Below the pieces are notes generated by a model. It searched no databases. It was given only the letters and a program-made list of their open reading frames with translations, and had not been told where the DNA came from. From assembly GCF_965263005.1 (NCBI RefSeq), contig NZ_OZ253579.1, forward strand, positions 3,410,001 through 3,474,000: a DNA stretch of 64,000 nucleotides, written 5' to 3'. Positions 7,798-17,080 of the stretch are shown in pieces. The translations under genes and the position numbers were made by a program. Position 1 is the first letter of the stretch; each line of letters opens with the position of its first letter. The DNA comes from Rariloculus sp965263005. Lineage in GTDB: Bacteria > Pseudomonadota > Gammaproteobacteria > Steroidobacterales > Rariloculaceae.

Positions 7798-10395
7798 ATG
7801 GTGACCGTCCTGCATGAAATCCTCAATTGGTCCAAAAGCCGCCCGGCTTGGCAGCGCGACGCGTTGCGACGCCTCGTGGTAGGCGGCGAGCTTTCGGACG
7901 AGGATCTCCGTACTCTTGCCGAGATCTGCAAAGCCGTACATGGCCTCGCCGAGCCGCAGGAATTCGTTCCGCTCGCCCGCGAACATGTTCGCGACGAGAG
8001 GGGAGCGGGAACCTCAGTGTCGCTCGACTCCATATTCCATCATCGGGGAGTCAATGCCCTTGCTGAGAACCAGACGCTCCGCTTCTCCCCTGGTCTCACC
8101 GTCGTTTACGGCGATAACGCCGCGGGGAAGACGGGGTACATCCGGATCCTCAAGGGCGCGTGCAGAGCGCGCGGACAAGAACAGATCCTCGGAAACGTCG
8201 TTTCCGGCGCCGCGCCGCATACACCTGTTGTCGCGATCAAGTACACGCTCGGCTCGGAACCCGAGGCGCGGGAGTGGGCAGGGCACGGGGACGACGAGTT
8301 CATCTCGCGCGTGAGCGTTTTTGATACGCGGTGTGCCGCCGTTTACCTCACGGAGAAAACCAACGTCGCCTTCCGACCCTTCGGGCTTGACCTCTTCGAC
8401 AAGCTGGTGCGAGCGTGCAAGGCGATCCGTACCCAGCTTGAGAAGGAACAGCGCTCCCTCGCCTCCAACGAACTCGCACACCTCCGGCTTCGAGTCCCCG
8501 AAGGCACAGCCGTCGCGAAGTTGCTGGCAAACATTAATTCTCTCACCAGACCGGAGACCGTACGGAGGCTTTCTCTTCTCTCTCAGGAGGAGGAATCGCG
8601 CTTCGCGCTCCTCGAGAGATCGTTTCTCGACCTGAAGGCGAACAATCCCGAGAGGCTCCGCCGAGAGCTCACCCTTCGTGCGGAGCGCGTTCAGACATTG
8701 GCTCGACACGTCCGCGAGGTCGAGGCCGAGCTCTCGTCGGCTTCCGTCGAAGCTGCATTTGCTCTGCATGAGCGCGTTCGCCGGCAGCATGGCCAAGCGA
8801 CGCGGCTCCGGGAGAGTGCATTCCCGTCCGGAATCTTGCCGGGAACGGGCTCGGGATTCTGGTCCTCGCTTTGGGAGTCCGCCCGGAGGTTCTCCGAGGA
8901 ACTCGCCTACTCTGAAAAATCGTTCCCTGCCGTGGGGGCCGGTACCCGATGCGTGCTTTGCCAGCAGGATCTCGACCATGCTGCCCGTCATCGGCTTAAA
9001 GCGTTCGAGGCATTCGTGGCTTCGACCGCGGAACGCGAACTCCGGAAGGTTCGAGACGCCTTCGTAGAGCGCCAGAGAGCCTTCACCGACCTTGAGGTAG
9101 TCCCTAAACACGTGAAGGAGACCCTTGCCGAGATCCAAGTCGAGCACGAGTCCCTTTCGCGCACCATCACGGCGTCGCTCGCGGTCGCCGAAGAGCGCTT
9201 CAGGGCCGTCGAACTCGCGTTGCGCGAAGACAGTGACCTTGCCGAGGATTGCCCCGATCTCAAACCAGTTGCGGCCGACGTCGGCGCTCTCGTGACTCAG
9301 CTTTCGGAGCGGGCCGCCGCTCTTCGAACGAGGGCGAATCCCGAAAGGCAAGAGAGCATGACCGCGGAGGCGCAGGAGTTCCGTGCCCGCAAGGTGCTCG
9401 GCCGGCACGAGAAGATCGTCCTCGACGAGATCGAGCGCAAGAGAAAGTACGCCGCCTACGAGATGTGCCTGCAGGAAACAAGGACGAATCCAATCACGAG
9501 GATGAGCACCATCCTCACCCGCAAGGCTGTCACCGAGGAGCTCAGAGATAGTTTTCGTCGAGAGCTTTCAAGTCTTCGATTCCGGCATGTCGAAGTCGAG
9601 ATCACGGAAGCGGGCGGAGTGGAAGGAGTTCTCTACCACAGGCTGATCCTCGCACGTGCCCCGGGGGTCGAACTTCCGAAGGTCGTCAGTGAAGGCGAAC
9701 AGCGATGCCTCGCCATCGCCTCCTTCTTCGCCGAGCTCAGCACAGCGGACGATCGTTCCGCCATCGTGTTCGACGACCCCGTCTCCTCGCTCGACTACAG
9801 GTGGCGAGAGGGCGTCGCACGGCGCCTGGTCGAGGAGGCGAAGACGCGACAAGTCATCGTGTTCACTCACGACGTTGTGTTCCTCCTCCGTCTCAAGGAG
9901 CTTGCCGAGGAGGAGAACGTTGAGCAGCTCGATCAGCATGTTCGCAACCTTCCCGGAGGGGCGGGAGTCTGTGCCGAGGAGCTTCCTTGGGTGGCGCTCA
10001 AGGTCAGACGACGCGTCAGCCACTTGAGGAAAATGTTCCAGGACGCAGCGACGCTCCACCGCCAGGGACATCAGGACGCGTACGAGAAGGCGACCGTCGA
10101 GATATACGGTTTTCTCCGGGAAGCTTGGGAGCGCGCCCTGGAAGAAGAGCTCCTCGGCGGCGTTGTCGAGCGGTTCAGGGCCACTGTACAAACCCGGCAG
10201 GTCGCGTCGCTCGCGGATATCAGGCAAGAAGAATGCAAGGCCTTCACGTCCGCGATGACGAAATGCTCTAGGTGGCTCCGGGGGCACGACGACGCGCCGG
10301 CCGCGCGGGCCTATGTGCCCGAACCCGATGAGCTGAGAGAGGATATCGACAAGCTCGATGATTTCCTTGCCGCAATCCGCAAACGGCGAAAGTAG
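7798..10395 (+). CDS. Rad50/RloC-like AAA_13 ATPase, probable defence protein
   Basis: This 865-aa protein has an SMC/RecF-type split ATPase. Walker A is YGDNAAGKTGY (about 105-112). Coiled coil flanks a zinc-hook-like CVLCQQDL (Cys385, Cys388). The signature loop is VVSEGEQRCLAIASFF, Walker B is AIVFDDPVSSLD (about 656-667) and the H-loop is VIVFTHD. The helical C-terminus has R774-x3-E778 (REAWE) and His830 (RGHDD), which recalls the Arg/Glu/His set of PrrC/RloC anticodon nucleases; that is a suggestion and not an established match. GGAGG at 7791-7795 favours either ATG 7798 or the next codon, GTG 7801. A gene for a cyclotransferase-like protein follows after 40 bases, so the two are probably co-transcribed. 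Confidence 0.8.
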   Translation: MVTVLHEILNWSKSRPAWQRDALRRLVVGGELSDEDLRTLAEICKAVHGLAEPQEFVPLAREHVRDERGAGTSVSLDSIFHHRGVNALAENQTLRFSPGLTVVYGDNAAGKTGYIRILKGACRARGQEQILGNVVSGAAPHTPVVAIKYTLGSEPEAREWAGHGDDEFISRVSVFDTRCAAVYLTEKTNVAFRPFGLDLFDKLVRACKAIRTQLEKEQRSLASNELAHLRLRVPEGTAVAKLLANINSLTRPETVRRLSLLSQEEESRFALLERSFLDLKANNPERLRRELTLRAERVQTLARHVREVEAELSSASVEAAFALHERVRRQHGQATRLRESAFPSGILPGTGSGFWSSLWESARRFSEELAYSEKSFPAVGAGTRCVLCQQDLDHAARHRLKAFEAFVASTAERELRKVRDAFVERQRAFTDLEVVPKHVKETLAEIQVEHESLSRTITASLAVAEERFRAVELALREDSDLAEDCPDLKPVAADVGALVTQLSERAAALRTRANPERQESMTAEAQEFRARKVLGRHEKIVLDEIERKRKYAAYEMCLQETRTNPITRMSTILTRKAVTEELRDSFRRELSSLRFRHVEVEITEAGGVEGVLYHRLILARAPGVELPKVVSEGEQRCLAIASFFAELSTADDRSAIVFDDPVSSLDYRWREGVARRLVEEAKTRQVIVFTHDVVFLLRLKELAEEENVEQLDQHVRNLPGGAGVCAEELPWVALKVRRRVSHLRKMFQDAATLHRQGHQDAYEKATVEIYGFLREAWERALEEELLGGVVERFRATVQTRQVASLADIRQEECKAFTSAMTKCSRWLRGHDDAPAARAYVPEPDELREDIDKLDDFLAAIRKRRK

Positions 10396-10435
10396 ACTTC
10401 CGAGTGCCGGTCCGCTGACATGATGGAGGTAGGTG

Positions 10436-11047
10436 ATGGCTCAAATCGCAATTCTCGCGTTTGGCTCCTTGATCGAAGAACCAGGCGAGGAGATTGACCC
10501 GCTTATCCGCAAAAGAATCCGACGAGTCAGGACGCCGTTTTCGATCGAGTTTGCGCGCTCCAGTCGCTGGCGATGTGGTGCACCGACGCTGATTCCGGTC
10601 GACGTCGGAGGTTCTCCCGTGAATGGGGATCTTCTCGTGCTTCACGATACAGTTGGGATCGAGGAGGCGATGACCCTTCTATGGAGACGTGAGACCCGAA
10701 ACGAATTGTCCGGAAAAAAGTACTCACGCCCTGCAAATCCTAGCCAAGATCAGGTTATTGTTGAGTGTATCCAGAGCTTTCACGGTTGCGATGTAGCCCT
10801 GTACACAAAGATTGGCTCGAATATTGAGGATCTGAATGCAGACCATCTTGCGGACTTGGCAATCAGCAGCGCGCGCGCTAAGGCGGGTGCCAACAGGAAG
10901 GATGGGATCAGCTATCTGGCGTCGGTGATCCGTCAGGACATCACCACACCACTCCTCCCCGAGTACCTAGCCGCCATACTTCGAAAGACGGAAGCCGGAG
11001 ACCTTGACGAGGCTCACGCAAGGATACAGACAGGTCTTACAGCGTGA
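10436..11047 (+). CDS. Gamma-glutamylcyclotransferase-like small protein
   Basis: This 203-aa protein starts MAQIAILAFGSLIEEPG, which resembles the substrate-loop Y/F-G-S-L motif of the GGCT/ChaC fold. NGDLLVLHD and the ETRNE segment would supply the remaining strands and a catalytic-type Glu. GGAGG stands 6 bases before the ATG. It follows the RloC-like ATPase by 40 bases in the same direction. GGCT-fold proteins cleave gamma-glutamyl amines or glutathione; whether this protein does so is not shown by the sequence. The fold call is weak because it depends on the N-terminal motif. Confidence 0.55.
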   Translation: MAQIAILAFGSLIEEPGEEIDPLIRKRIRRVRTPFSIEFARSSRWRCGAPTLIPVDVGGSPVNGDLLVLHDTVGIEEAMTLLWRRETRNELSGKKYSRPANPSQDQVIVECIQSFHGCDVALYTKIGSNIEDLNADHLADLAISSARAKAGANRKDGISYLASVIRQDITTPLLPEYLAAILRKTEAGDLDEAHARIQTGLTA

Positions 11048-11288
11048 CCGATAACCGGCCCCCATACCTCGGGGGAACGTCTCGTTCTTCTGTCCATCGC
11101 TCCATCCTGGAGTGCCCCGGGGATGGTGGACACCGCCGGGCCTCAAAATGAGGCTTGCTCAAAGACCTCGGGTCATGGTCATTGTCGGAAAGTGTCTACC
11201 GACCCTGGGGACTCCTATGAAACACGAGTCGTACTCCGTGAAGCAGAGTTTCCCGATTAATTTATCCCACTATTTGTCTCAGATGCAG
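11048..11288. other. Non-coding spacer before the att-like repeats
   Basis: I see no gene. The stretch carries a 6-bp inverted pair (CCCACT at 11270, AGTGGG at 11287) just before the first TGGGGGTAT repeat. Confidence 0.35.
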
Positions 11289-11520
11289 TGGGGGTATCTT
11301 CGACCTAATTCGTCGTAAGTTTCTGAAAATTAATCAGTAATCAAGGACACCCTCGAGTGTTTAAAGATGTGTTCCGAATCACTATCATATCGCTGGGGGT
11401 ATTAATGGGGGTATTTCGACTGAGACCGTTGTAACTAACTGATTTTATTGAGACTGAAAGAGACGCCGCCTCCACCACGCATTGGCTCGGAACAAGTGGG
11501 GGTATCAATGGGGGTATTTT
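11289..11520. repeat. Stacked TGGGGGTAT repeats, probable integrase attachment ends
   Basis: TGGGGGTAT occurs at 11289, 11394, 11406, 11497 and 11509. The last two pairs form TGGGGGTATTAATGGGGGTA and TGGGGGTATCAATGGGGGTA, and each unit is followed within 10-30 bases by CGTCGTAA or GTTGTAA. The units are 105 and 103 bp apart. Such doubled TGGGGGTA motifs are, to my knowledge, common at the attachment ends of P4-type (DUF4102) integrase elements. The repeats lie 50 bp past the traI stop, where the end of an integrative element would be expected. Three units suggest several elements integrated in turn at one site. Confidence 0.6.
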
Positions 11521-11522
11521 CT

Positions 11523-11540
11523 GGTTACGTCGTCGTAACC
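11523..11540. other. 7-bp hairpin downstream of traI
   Basis: GGTTACG-TCGT-CGTAACC is a perfect dyad 33 bases past the traI stop. It could end the tra transcript or be the core dyad on which a tyrosine recombinase acts. The lack of a T-run favours the latter. Confidence 0.45.
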
Positions 11541-11572
11541 TATTGTAAATTCAGAGTTTTAGAAGGACTCCC

Positions 11573-14485
11573 TCACAGTCCCAGATTGTGCTCGATCGGT
11601 TTCGCCGAGCGGACCATTTCAACTTGTGGGATTGGCGCCTGATCCTGCTCCCTTGTCTCCGGCTGATTGTTCTCCCGGCCTAAGCCATAATCAGCATCCC
11701 GCGTGGCATTCCGCGATTTCGCTTTCTCCGGCTCGACCGCTTCAAGCGCCGATATTCGTTCGCCCGTCACGGATTCCAGCCGATCACGTAGCGCATCGCG
11801 GTTGTCGGTCACAAGCTCCGCCCGGTCCCGCGCCCGGCTGATCTCGACGTACAGTGTCTTTTGCGTCGTCAAGTGAGGATGGTTGGCTTCCATTGCCGCG
11901 ATCACCGTATCCACGGTGCGGCCCTGGAACGCATGGACGGTCGACGCCCAGGCGCGATCGATGTGACGCAATTGCGTATCGTCCTTCTTAAGCTCCTGCG
12001 TGCGCCCGTCTTCCAGTCCAAACGTCACCGTTCCGTTCTTCACCCGGAACACCTCGGCGGTCTGGCTGTTGATGAGCCCGAGGCCGTTGTCATTTCGCGT
12101 CCAGCGGATGCGGTCCCCCTGGCGAAGCTCAAGGTTTTCGGACCGGTACACCTCCACCCCGCCGGTTCTCGCGGCGAGCCTTCCCGGGTCCCAGTTGACC
12201 GACACGCCATCCTTTCCAATGAGATTCACTGTCCCGGCCCGACGGTCGATGTTGTGGACCTGCAGCTCGTCGCCCTTCTCGACCCCTAGCCGCTTGTAGG
12301 GGCGGTGGAATCCGACCACATCGCCGGGGGCGTAGTTGGCGGCCATGGACTTTTCGGCGTGGGTGTACCCCCGGGAAATCAGCCGTTCTGTTTCAAGCGC
12401 CGGTCCTGTCACCGTGCCGTCGCGAATGAGGCGCTCGCGGACGATGGCGTTGATCTCCTGGCGAAGGGCATGGCTCGGGGCCATGAGCCCGGCGTTCTCC
12501 CGTTCCCTCGGCGAGAGTTTCAACCAACGCGCGGCGGCGGCGCCGGCGAGATTGTCCGGCTTGACTTCGGCGATGTTGGGTCCGAGTTTTTCGAACGCCT
12601 TCTTGATATCCCCGCCCAGGCTCGCCTCGACCGCGGCTTTCAGCTCCGGATCGCGCTGGCGCATGATTTGTGACATCACCGCCGTTTTCATGCCCGCTTG
12701 CTGCAGTTGTACAAAGGGTTTGCCGGCATCGACGGCATCGAGTTGCTTGCCGTCGCCGACGAGCACCACGCGGGGCAGGCGCAATTCCCGGGCGATGCGA
12801 AGGAGATTTCTGGTCTGAGTGGTGGAGGCGAGCGAGCCTTCGTCCACCACCAGCACGATCTTTTTGAACGCGGCGCGCATGTCCCGGGCGCCCTTACGGG
12901 TGAGGCGGCCTTCGGCCACGCCGGCGTTGCGTGCCAGGAACCGTTGCAGGGTTTCGCTTTCGATGCCGGATTCCGCCGCCAGGGTCTGCGCGGCCGACGC
13001 CGACGGGGCCAACCCCTTGACATCGAACCCTCGCTTTTCAAGGAGTGCCCGGGCGCGTTTGAGCATGGTGGTCTTGCCGCTGCCGGCATAGCCCTGCACG
13101 CCGATCACCCGGTCCTTTTCCGACAGAATCAATTTCACGGCGGCTTTCTGTCCGTCGGTGAGGGGACCGTTGCGCAGCGCCTTGTCGACGGCACGCCCTC
13201 GCATGGGCATCGTGCCCCGGTCCTGGCCGCCGCGCATCAGCGCGATCGTTTCCTTTTCATCCGCCACGGCCTTGTCGGTGGTCAGGGAGTCGCCCGGTAC
13301 GGGAAGGTTCGCTGCGTGCAATGTCCCGTGCTTTTCCAGTCGGCTTAGCGCGTCCACGGCGTCCTGGATCGACACCTCGCCCGGTTTCCACGTCAGCGTC
13401 GCCGTCAGCACGTCGGTCCTTGAAAACACTGCCTCGCGTTCCGACAGGTGCGCCACTGCCCAGGTGACCGCCTGCTCGGCGGTGGTGGCCTCACGGCCCG
13501 TGTTTTCGTTCCCTGCGACCGGTGGCGCGATGCCGGTTGCGTCTTCCTTGCCGGCGGACTTCTTCATCGCACTGGCGGTAATCGCCGTTGCGTCGAATCC
13601 AAGCTCCGCCGCCTGTTCCCGCCAATGCTCGCGCAGCGAGCCGTGATCCACCTCGCGCTTGTGGGCCCGGGTCATGAGCGCCGCGCGCTCGGCGAGCCGC
13701 GGGTTCTGGTCCGGACCGCCGAGTCCGCGCTTTTCCATTGCGGCCACGATGGCCGCGCGGCGGGTCGAGAACGCCTCGATCACTTCTCTCGACACCCCCG
13801 CGATCTCGAACCGCCCGTCAGCGTGAGTTTTCTCGGTCTCGTAGCCGAGTTTTTCGAGCGCTCCCGCCAATTCGCCGCGATAGAGCGCGCCGATCAGCAT
13901 CTTCGACCGGTAGAGTTTCTCGTTGGCCATGGTGCGCCATTTGTTGTCTTCTCCCTGGACCATGTTGGCGATGACCGCATGGGTGTGCAGTTGCGGATCG
14001 AGGTTGCGGGAGGTGTCGTGGCGGAACGTCGCCGCCACCATCTTCTGTCCACCGGCGTGGACCATGCGGCCCTTCTGCGGATCGCTCAACCGAGTTTCCA
14101 CGACGTTTTTTTCGACCCAGGAGAGGGTGCGCTCAACCGCCTTGTCGTGGGCGGTGACGATCCGTTTGTCGCCTCCGATCAGCGCGGCGAGCGATACGGA
14201 TTTCGGGGCTGACAGGGTGACGTCCCGGCCGGGACGGTGAGCCAGCGTGCCGTCCTTTCCCTTGCGTCCGAGCCGATGACCGTTCCCGTCCGGCACGCGG
14301 CCTTCGAGAATCTCCTTGAACGCGTCCGGGTCCACGGGACCGGCGAGCCCGAGATCGGCGGCGCCCTTCCCGCTCCAGCTACTCGCTTCCTTGTGCGCCG
14401 GGTCGTCGTTGGCGTAATACCCGTCGCGCTCGTAGTACGAAACGCCTTGGGCGGCGGAAGCTATCGCGCCGATGGAGGCAACCAT
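11573..14485 (-). CDS. traI: TraI/TrwC-type (MobF) relaxase-helicase
   Basis: This 970-aa protein nicks and unwinds the transferred strand. The N-terminal relaxase has tyrosine pairs Y17/Y18 and Y23/Y24 (GVSYYERDGYY) and the three-histidine metal site H156, H167, H169 (RHDTSRNLDPQLHTH). The RecD-like helicase has Walker A GYAGSGKTT (Lys471) and Walker B VVDEGSLAS. The C-terminal domain has the UvrD-like motif STVHAFQGRTVDT and YVEISRARD. I start it at MVASIGAIASAAQG because the TraD stop lies one base upstream (TGA-C-ATG) and because family members begin the catalytic tyrosines near residue 18. The length is shorter than F TraI but normal for TrwC-type proteins. It is the last gene of the tra operon. 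Confidence 0.95.
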   Translation of the reverse strand: MVASIGAIASAAQGVSYYERDGYYANDDPAHKEASSWSGKGAADLGLAGPVDPDAFKEILEGRVPDGNGHRLGRKGKDGTLAHRPGRDVTLSAPKSVSLAALIGGDKRIVTAHDKAVERTLSWVEKNVVETRLSDPQKGRMVHAGGQKMVAATFRHDTSRNLDPQLHTHAVIANMVQGEDNKWRTMANEKLYRSKMLIGALYRGELAGALEKLGYETEKTHADGRFEIAGVSREVIEAFSTRRAAIVAAMEKRGLGGPDQNPRLAERAALMTRAHKREVDHGSLREHWREQAAELGFDATAITASAMKKSAGKEDATGIAPPVAGNENTGREATTAEQAVTWAVAHLSEREAVFSRTDVLTATLTWKPGEVSIQDAVDALSRLEKHGTLHAANLPVPGDSLTTDKAVADEKETIALMRGGQDRGTMPMRGRAVDKALRNGPLTDGQKAAVKLILSEKDRVIGVQGYAGSGKTTMLKRARALLEKRGFDVKGLAPSASAAQTLAAESGIESETLQRFLARNAGVAEGRLTRKGARDMRAAFKKIVLVVDEGSLASTTQTRNLLRIARELRLPRVVLVGDGKQLDAVDAGKPFVQLQQAGMKTAVMSQIMRQRDPELKAAVEASLGGDIKKAFEKLGPNIAEVKPDNLAGAAAARWLKLSPRERENAGLMAPSHALRQEINAIVRERLIRDGTVTGPALETERLISRGYTHAEKSMAANYAPGDVVGFHRPYKRLGVEKGDELQVHNIDRRAGTVNLIGKDGVSVNWDPGRLAARTGGVEVYRSENLELRQGDRIRWTRNDNGLGLINSQTAEVFRVKNGTVTFGLEDGRTQELKKDDTQLRHIDRAWASTVHAFQGRTVDTVIAAMEANHPHLTTQKTLYVEISRARDRAELVTDNRDALRDRLESVTGERISALEAVEPEKAKSRNATRDADYGLGRENNQPETREQDQAPIPQVEMVRSAKPIEHNLGL

Positions 14486-14486
14486 G

Positions 14487-16520
14487 TCAGATCCGGTAGC
14501 CGTCGGCCACGTCGGATTCCTCCTCCGCCGGCGGCCCGATTTCGGCCTCGCGCACGCGGCGCGGATCGTCTTCCTGCGGGGCCGGGGCTTCCACAGATCC
14601 CGGGTCGTCCTCCGGCCGGTCCGGTCCGCCCGTCTCCACCTTCCCCTCGTCCTCGCGTTCAAAGTCCAGGGCAAGTTCACACTGCGCCTCCGCCGTTTCC
14701 GCCACCGGCCCGGGTAGCGTGGTCTCCTGTTCCGGACCATGACCGTCCGCCACCGCCTCCGTCCGGTTTTCCACGCGATGGTCCTCCCTTCTCGGCACGA
14801 ACCGCGGCGCGATCCTGGGGCGCTTGACGTATTGCAACTCGATGCGCGCGACGGGGTACGGGCCGGGAAGCTTCAGGTATCCGGCGAGATTGGGCAGCCG
14901 CATGATCTCCGAGGGAAGCGCGAGCGACTGCAGCTCCCGACGGGGCGTGAGCGTCACTCCGTCGCGGTAGGGATCCGCGCCGTAGCTCACCCCTTCGGAG
15001 ACTTCCTCGATCTCGCTTCGCCCGAGGCTGTCCGCCGACCACTGCGCGGTGTCGCGGTCAGGGGCGGCAAAGACGACGCGCGTTCCGCAGAGTCCGGAGA
15101 TGGTTTCCGCGCCGTTTCGCCCGTAGAGATCTCGCAGCGCCGAGGCCACTTGCACCCCGAGCACGAAACAGCCCCCGAACTGGCGGCTCTCGGCCAACCC
15201 CGACTGCAGGCTCGGCACCTGGTGCAGCGTCGGCAGTTCGTCGAGGATCACCCATACGCGCCGGCCTTCGTCCTGGTCGAGGGACAAAAGGGAATTCACG
15301 GCGATCTCAAGCCACGTGGAGATCAGCCCCCGGAGGCTCGCGTGCTGGTCCCCGCGGGACGTCAGGAACAGAAACCCGCCCTCGTCGTCGCCTGAAATCC
15401 AGTCGCGGATGGAAAATGCAGGTCCCGTGTCGGGCAAGACCTCCATCGCCCCGATGCTGGCGGTGAGCATGGCGCGCACGCTCAACGCCGTTTTCGGGTT
15501 CTCCGGATCCACGATCGACTGCGCCACGGTCCCTTCCATGGCTTTGGCGAGTTCGGTGAGATCTGTCTTGAGCAGATGTTCCACCAGCACCGCGTTCTGC
15601 TTGACGCCCTTATTCCAGAGCACGCCTGCGCCGTTGGAGAACAACTGCCGGGCGGCCGTCACCCAGAACGGGTCGACCGTGTCCTTCTGCTGCGGAATGA
15701 GCGCCGCGGCCATCGTGTCGAAATCCCTCGCACTTCTCGCCTCGAAGAACGGCGACCAGCGAGGGGCGCGGGCATCCAGCGGATTGAGCAGCACATCGCG
15801 TCCGGGATCGAAAAACGCGCCCGTGTACGTGCCCATCTTGTCGTAGATCACGCAGCGCTCGCCCCGGGCGCGGATCTGTTGCACGAGATCCGATATCAGG
15901 ACGGTCTTGCCGGAGCCCGTAGTGCCCGAGACGATGGTGTGCTGGGTTTCCGCCCGCTCGGGGTACGGAATACCGGCGATGCGGTACGGGGCAGCCACCC
16001 CGGCAATACGCTGCAAGGCCCGCAGGCGCAGCGGCTGCACGCGCCGGCTCAGCTCCCGCGCCCTCACCAGTTCGGCGCCGCGCAGGCGCTTCTTCTGTTT
16101 CAGCCGGTAGCCCTGGTACCGGAACCAGCCGAGCATGAGGGCGACCAGGCCCACGCCGGTTTTCCCGCCGAGCCACGCGCCGGAAATGACGGTTTCAACT
16201 ATCCCGTCGCGCGCGGCGTGCCATGGGCGGTAGGCGGCGATATCGGCGATCGTCGTCACCACCGTGTCCCCGTTCTCCAGCCGCACTTCCTGCCCGGCGT
16301 CAGCGTCGTAGCCGATGGAGAGCTTAGTTTCCGCGAGCGTCAGCATGCCGGCGGCGTACCCGTCATAGGTGGGTGTCGTGCGCCAGAGCATGAACACCGG
16401 CACGGTCACGACGAGGACCGCGATCGTCATCACTCCGACGGTCACCAGTTGGCTCCACATCCGAAGCCCGTGAAAAACCGTTTGCCCGCCGCGGACGGTG
16501 TCGTTGCCCCAAGCTTTCAT
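14487..16520 (-). CDS. traD: Type IV coupling protein TraD
   Basis: This 677-aa inner-membrane ATPase brings the relaxosome to the channel. Two N-terminal membrane segments (about 23-45 and 120-137) enclose a periplasmic loop. Walker A is SGTTGSGKTV (Lys205) and Walker B is RVWVILDELPTLHQVP, with the TraD/VirD4 motif ESRQFGGCFVLGVQ after it. The C-terminal 100 residues are acidic and Pro/Glu-rich, as in F TraD, where the tail binds the relaxosome. The stop lies one base before the traI start. The start codon is 540 bases from traG, separated from it by a small gene on the opposite strand. Confidence 0.95.
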   Translation of the reverse strand: MKAWGNDTVRGGQTVFHGLRMWSQLVTVGVMTIAVLVVTVPVFMLWRTTPTYDGYAAGMLTLAETKLSIGYDADAGQEVRLENGDTVVTTIADIAAYRPWHAARDGIVETVISGAWLGGKTGVGLVALMLGWFRYQGYRLKQKKRLRGAELVRARELSRRVQPLRLRALQRIAGVAAPYRIAGIPYPERAETQHTIVSGTTGSGKTVLISDLVQQIRARGERCVIYDKMGTYTGAFFDPGRDVLLNPLDARAPRWSPFFEARSARDFDTMAAALIPQQKDTVDPFWVTAARQLFSNGAGVLWNKGVKQNAVLVEHLLKTDLTELAKAMEGTVAQSIVDPENPKTALSVRAMLTASIGAMEVLPDTGPAFSIRDWISGDDEGGFLFLTSRGDQHASLRGLISTWLEIAVNSLLSLDQDEGRRVWVILDELPTLHQVPSLQSGLAESRQFGGCFVLGVQVASALRDLYGRNGAETISGLCGTRVVFAAPDRDTAQWSADSLGRSEIEEVSEGVSYGADPYRDGVTLTPRRELQSLALPSEIMRLPNLAGYLKLPGPYPVARIELQYVKRPRIAPRFVPRREDHRVENRTEAVADGHGPEQETTLPGPVAETAEAQCELALDFEREDEGKVETGGPDRPEDDPGSVEAPAPQEDDPRRVREAEIGPPAEEESDVADGYRI

Positions 16521-16690
16521 GATGATCTCCCGGACCTCTCCATTGATGCCGTTCGGAACGGACCGGACCTCTGCCGCGCCGGCAGGCGCCGGAGGCGGGC
16601 GGTGTCCGGGGCGAGGCCTGTCGGGTTGCGGAAGTCCGGCCAGGCCGGAATCGAATCGCCCGAATGCCTGTCACGCTGGAGATCCGTCCC

Positions 16691-17080
16691 ATGAAACCGA
16701 CCCAACCGAAATCGACATCGGCACGCGGCGCTGCGTGGATACTCGGCGCACCCGCCCTGGCGATCGTGGCCACGTTCGTGCTGGCGCTCGCGGGCGCCGC
16801 CCCGGACGAGTCCGGCGCCGACTGGATCGGCGCGGCCTGGCTCGCCGCCGTGATCTGGACGATCGCGGCGAGTTTCGTGCAGGCCCTCTGGCAGGGCTTG
16901 CGGCACGGCGACTGGTCCGCGTTCACGTGTTGCGACTTGCCCCGCGACGACGAGGACCTGGATTGGGCGACCAAAACCGGCAAATACGCCTACATGCGGA
17001 TCCGGGCCACCCACGAGGACCTCATGCGCGAGGGCGAGCGGTTTCTCGAGGATCACGATCACGGCGATTCCTGCCCCTGA
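16691..17080 (+). CDS. Small membrane protein on the opposite strand of the tra operon
   Basis: The 129-aa product starts MKPTQPKSTSARG (the frame opens at 16664) and has two hydrophobic segments (WILGAPALAIVATFVLALAG and GAAWLAAVIWTIAASFV). The C-terminus is cytosolic and acidic, with RIRATHEDLMREGERF. Its 3' end overlaps the traG 3' end by 22 bases in convergent orientation. I recognise no named family. The high hydrophobic content and normal codon use suggest a real gene. A role in entry exclusion or regulation would be a guess from its position alone. Confidence 0.55.
   Translation: MKPTQPKSTSARGAAWILGAPALAIVATFVLALAGAAPDESGADWIGAAWLAAVIWTIAASFVQALWQGLRHGDWSAFTCCDLPRDDEDLDWATKTGKYAYMRIRATHEDLMREGERFLEDHDHGDSCP

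Noticed and set aside
8014..9408. 464-aa minus-strand frame inside the RloC-like gene
   Set aside because: A mirror of the high-GC coding strand; the plus-strand protein has all ATPase motifs.
15576..16694. 372-aa plus-strand frame opposite traD
   Set aside because: Antisense shadow of TraD; His/Arg/Pro-rich without domain.
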